From contig NWUY0300109926.1 of NCBI GenBank assembly GCA_004151065.3, forward strand, positions 29,398 through 40,976: 11,579 nt of DNA, in the 5' to 3' direction. The position numbers and the translations under genes are program-made. Shown in pieces: positions 8,680 through 11,579 of the stretch. The notes beneath the pieces are model-generated. The model did not search any database. It was given only the letters and a program-made list of their open reading frames with translations, and was not told the origin of the DNA. Position 1 is the stretch's first letter, and the number at the start of each line of letters is the position of its first letter. The stretch comes from Larix sibirica. Taxonomy: Eukaryota; Streptophyta; Pinopsida; Pinales; Pinaceae.

Positions 8680-9480
8680 CAATGTATTCAAATTCTTTGT
8701 CAAAGTACATAAAATTGTCCCTCCAAGTCAACATATTGTCATTTTTCTGTATTTTCATTGTCACTAACACATCATGAGAGACCATCATTAGCTTGCATCA
8801 ACTATCATACCCATCGACACATCAACCTTGCACCTCTTGGATTCTTTCTTAAACAAACATGGCACACATCATATGAGTGATAGGTTGAACATAAGAACAC
8901 ACAAAGTAGCACTCTTGATCCAACATCTCCATTTTTCTGAGGGTTTCGCATTTCTCCAGCACTGACATATCCTAGCCAAAAATAATGAGCATCTACATTC
9001 TCAACAAAATATCACAATCCTTCAAGTTCCTTTCATCCTCTTGGACACATTCATAAATTGGGAGGCATAGGCTCTACATCAACACTTTCAACTTACTTCT
9101 AGATTTGCAGTTTGTCATATCACCATTCATCACTACCTCAACTCATCACCTCATAGGTCTTCTTGTTTTACATCAAAGATCTAGCATGAAACTACTCTCA
9201 CCTATACACACAGGGAAAACTCTCTCGAGCACTTCTCTCCTCAACTCTCATATATAATACACATATTTGCTTCAACATATCTCTAATCCTTATTTTCTGC
9301 ACTTGCCGAACAACCTCTGTGTTCCCAAAAAGATATTTATGGATGATTGGAAATGCCTATGGTTATGGACCGCTACACCACTATATCCATCTCCACCCTC
9401 ATACTGACCATCTATCTCTTACAATCCTTTTTCAACATATTGACATGTTTTAACATTTGAAGGAGAGCACATATGATTTC
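8680..9480. other. Strand-asymmetric C-rich/G-poor block
   Basis: The plus strand is rich in C and poor in G over about 800 bases. In 9121-9180, for example, I count 19 C and 4 G, and in 9361-9420, 22 C and 6 G. No frame on either strand is open for long and I recognise no domain. Such skew is seen in old transcribed or retroelement-derived DNA, but the origin cannot be named from the sequence. Confidence 0.5.
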
Positions 9481-9614
9481 GATCTAAACCGAGAGGAACT
9501 AATATAGAACATGGGTGTCTCTCCCCAGCTCAAGACTCAAGGAAATCCTAGCCAACACAACCATCTCAAATAGTCCAGAGAATAATGGATTCTCCTACCT
9601 TATGGGCACACTCT

Positions 9615-9850
9615 TGTTGAGGTTTCTTACATTTATTAGTTAATTGTTGTGTTAATTGGTTACTTAGGGAATCACTTTCCAACTTTGATTTGTGTGCACG
9701 AGTGTATATATTATTTTCTGGTTCAAGTGACGAGCATCCTTAGATTCCATTTTTTCACCTTGAGAGATATATGTAAGCCTATAAGAAGGGCATTTCTCTT
9801 ATCAATAAAGGAGATCCATCTATTCTCATCTACTCTTTTTTTTTTCTCAT
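9615..9850 (+). other. Possible LTR-like fragment
   Basis: The segment starts TGTTGAGG (9615) and contains a TATA-like CTATAAGAAGGG (9779-9790). An AATAAA poly(A) signal follows 25 bases later (9804-9809), and then a T-run (from about 9835). This TATA / short spacer / AATAAA order is usual for plant retrotransposon LTRs. I could not find a matching CA end, a second LTR or a convincing target-site duplication, so it is only a candidate. Confidence 0.22.
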
Positions 9851-10224
9851 GGTCCTCTCCTTTCATTATATAAACTGAAATAATTTGTCTTGGCTTCATT
9901 CTTATTTGTTTTGTAGATAGGTTGTTCTATTGATAAGTGACATGAAAACCACCAATAATGTTGTTACACAAGCTATTTTCATCTTTCATTCTATTCATTT
10001 TATTCATCTAATACAAGTGTTAAGATATATGCATTTAAACACTAAAGAGAATAACTATAGTAAGAGCTATATTATATTTCATTTATGAAAATCAAAATAC
10101 ATGAAGAGAAAAATATATAATTTTCAAAGGAAAATAATATTGGCATTGTCATTAAATAGGCTTAGGGGAGTTAATGTGGTATCAAGGATGTATCATGAGA
10201 TCTATTCTTAAAACCAATATTTGG
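9851..10224. other. AT-rich spacer, nothing recognised
   Basis: No coding potential or repeat structure is apparent. A stretch at 10177-10184 (TGGTATCA) matches the start of the common tRNA-Met primer-binding site of plant LTR elements, but the match fails after eight bases and no LTR end precedes it. Confidence 0.45.
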
Positions 10225-10314
10225 TTAGGTTTCTTACTTTGTATACCAAGTATTGCTTGATATGTAGGTTTAGGTTTCTTACTTTGTATACCAAGTATTG
10301 CTTTATATGTAGGT
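10225..10314. repeat. 45-bp tandem duplication (two copies)
   Basis: Copies at 10225-10269 and 10270-10314 start TTAGGTTTCTTACTTTG and end TATGTAGGT. They differ at one base only (GCTTGATATG against GCTTTATATG). The near identity suggests a recent duplication compared with the surrounding decay. The period is a multiple of three and a 63-residue open frame runs through it, but the protein is low-information and I do not call it a gene. Confidence 0.95.
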
Positions 10315-11191
10315 TTGGCAGATGTCAAGGGCTATGGAAACATAGGCATGTGTCATACACATGCATTCCTTTTCATATAACTTTTGAAACATGTTTTGAT
10401 AAATCTCCTTAAGTGCTTGTGGGAATACCTAATGTTAGTGTTACCTTGTTTCATCATACTTAAATGTTCTAATCCATAAGTTGAAATATTTCCCTAGTGC
10501 TTCATTAATGTTGGGTATTTGGATGTTTCAAAACTAAACACACTTCTCTTGCACTTTATAGAAATGCATTGACCAATGGCCTCACTCAATTCCACAGTGG
10601 CTCACTACTTGGTTCACTCATCTTGGTTTTCCTAGTTGTCCCCTTCGCTAACAAGTATGACATTGCACTTATCTCCAAAAGTGTGAAAGTCAATTAATAA
10701 TACTAGCACTACTACATAGTCAAGGAATAATTCTCGTTCTACTATAGGGGCCAATAGTGGCACATCAAGAGTGATAGATCTAATATTTTATGGTAGGATA
10801 TTTCGATATGAGATTGCATATTATGATCATAAACAAGAGCCACAAAGTGGCAATGTCCCTGACAATAGATTTAAGATTTAATGTTAAGTGAAAGTTTGTT
10901 TTATGGCTCTTTTTCATTGTATGAGATTCTTTGCAAACGAGGAAGAATCAAATGTAGTTAGAGTCTCTGGTGTCGGTCCATAAAGAATATTGTTGGAGAC
11001 ATTGAAAGACGAAGGGTTTTGGCGCAGACGCGTTGTGCATGAATCATGACAGTTGTGGACACAAGTGCAACATAGGGTACCTTATTCAACACAAAGTGGT
11101 AGTCGAGCTCGTCTCTCATGTGATATTTTGTCTTGGGTTGGTTTTAAAAAAACTTAAAGCTAATAAAAATATATATTATATATGGGTATCA
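10315..11191. other. AT-rich non-coding stretch, nothing recognised
   Basis: I see no gene, RNA or repeat boundary. A frame open over about 10734-10879 gives roughly 50 residues without a known motif. A small CpG cluster (three CpG in 11023-11032, GGCGCAGACGCG) stands out in an otherwise CpG-poor area, but has no recognised function. Confidence 0.5.
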
Positions 11192-11440
11192 TCTCCTAAT
11201 ATCATCTTTTTTTTTCTCAATGTATCGTGTTTGTGGCAAATATCATACAAATTTAAATAATCAATAAAAACAAAAAACATTATTTATCATCCAAATTTAG
11301 GATAACCAAAGTGACCCAAACCTTCTCCTAATATTGTCTCTTTTTTCTAGCCAATACCTCATGTTTGTGACAAAATTCATACTACTTTAAATAATCTTTC
11401 AAAATAGACATTCATTTTTATCCAAATTTATAAATAATCA
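11192..11440. repeat. Diverged direct repeat, period about 132 bp
   Basis: Copy 1 starts at 11192 (TCTCCTAATAT) and copy 2 at 11324 (TCTCCTAATAT). Both continue through a T-rich tract, then GTGTTTGTGGCAAA against ATGTTTGTGACAAA, then TTTAAATAATC, then TATCATCCAAATTTA against TTTATCCAAATTTA, and an ending near ATAACCAA against ATAATCAA. Small gaps and many substitutions separate the copies, so this is an old duplication or two units of a tandem repeat. Confidence 0.8.
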
Positions 11441-11510
11441 ACACTACAATATCTTAAACTTAAATTTAAAAAATGCAAAATTAACATAATCTAAACAGAA
11501 AAATCCCTCA

Positions 11511-11554
11511 TTACCTAATACTATATTCATTATTACCTAATACTATATTCATTA
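11511..11554. repeat. 22-bp perfect tandem duplication
   Basis: TTACCTAATACTATATTCAT plus TA occurs at 11511-11532 and again, identical, at 11533-11554, followed by a partial third start (TTA). This is a short AT-rich tandem repeat of the kind made by replication slippage. Confidence 0.95.
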
Positions 11555-11579
11555 TTAGAAAACTCCCTTAAATACTTCT

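Noticed and set aside
10177-10190. tRNA-Met primer-binding site
   Set aside because: Only the first eight bases match and no LTR end (CA) precedes it, so it is not called as a feature by itself.
10221-10412. 63-residue frame across the 45-bp tandem repeat
   Set aside because: Its internal peptide repeat is simply the DNA duplication; no protein family or codon signal.

Overview
The window looks like nuclear DNA of a land plant. The evidence is a long decayed non-LTR retrotransposon of the plant L1-like LINE type, with a DUF4283/zinc-knuckle ORF1 and an endonuclease / reverse transcriptase / zf-RVT / RNase H ORF2, followed by about 4.5 kb of AT-rich DNA without genes. The wording of ORF1 and of the reverse transcriptase reminds me most of LINEs in conifers and other gymnosperms. 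That placement is from memory and is an inference, not a search result. I see no intact host gene, tRNA, rRNA, CRISPR array or bacterial-type operon.

Region 1 (1-7106) is the LINE, on the plus strand and cut at its 5' end by the window edge. ORF1 (reading frame 2, from before base 2 to 1360) overlaps ORF2 (frame 3, 1281-5783). ORF2 runs in order through endonuclease, linker, reverse transcriptase, zf-RVT and RNase H. Neither ORF is functional: ORF1 carries 5 and ORF2 carries 10 premature stops. No frameshift is needed anywhere along 5.78 kb. A third, unrecognised reading frame (frame 1, 5752-6777, one internal stop) overlaps the end of ORF2. A T-rich 3' UTR and a 10-base poly(A) tail (7097-7106) close the element.

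In a living copy, ORF1 would bind the element RNA. The ORF2 endonuclease would nick the target, the reverse transcriptase would copy the RNA from the nick, and RNase H would remove the template. The role of the third frame, if it is real, is unknown.

Region 2 (7107-11579) is AT-rich intergenic or intronic sequence. It holds a strongly C-rich/G-poor block (about 8680-9480), a possible LTR-like fragment (about 9615-9850), a 45-bp tandem duplication (10225-10314), an old roughly 132-bp-period duplication (11192-11440) and a 22-bp tandem duplication (11511-11554).

The most interesting item is the third open frame after RNase H. Next is the decay pattern: only stop-making point mutations, 11 of 15 of them TAG, which fits deamination of methylated CHG sites.
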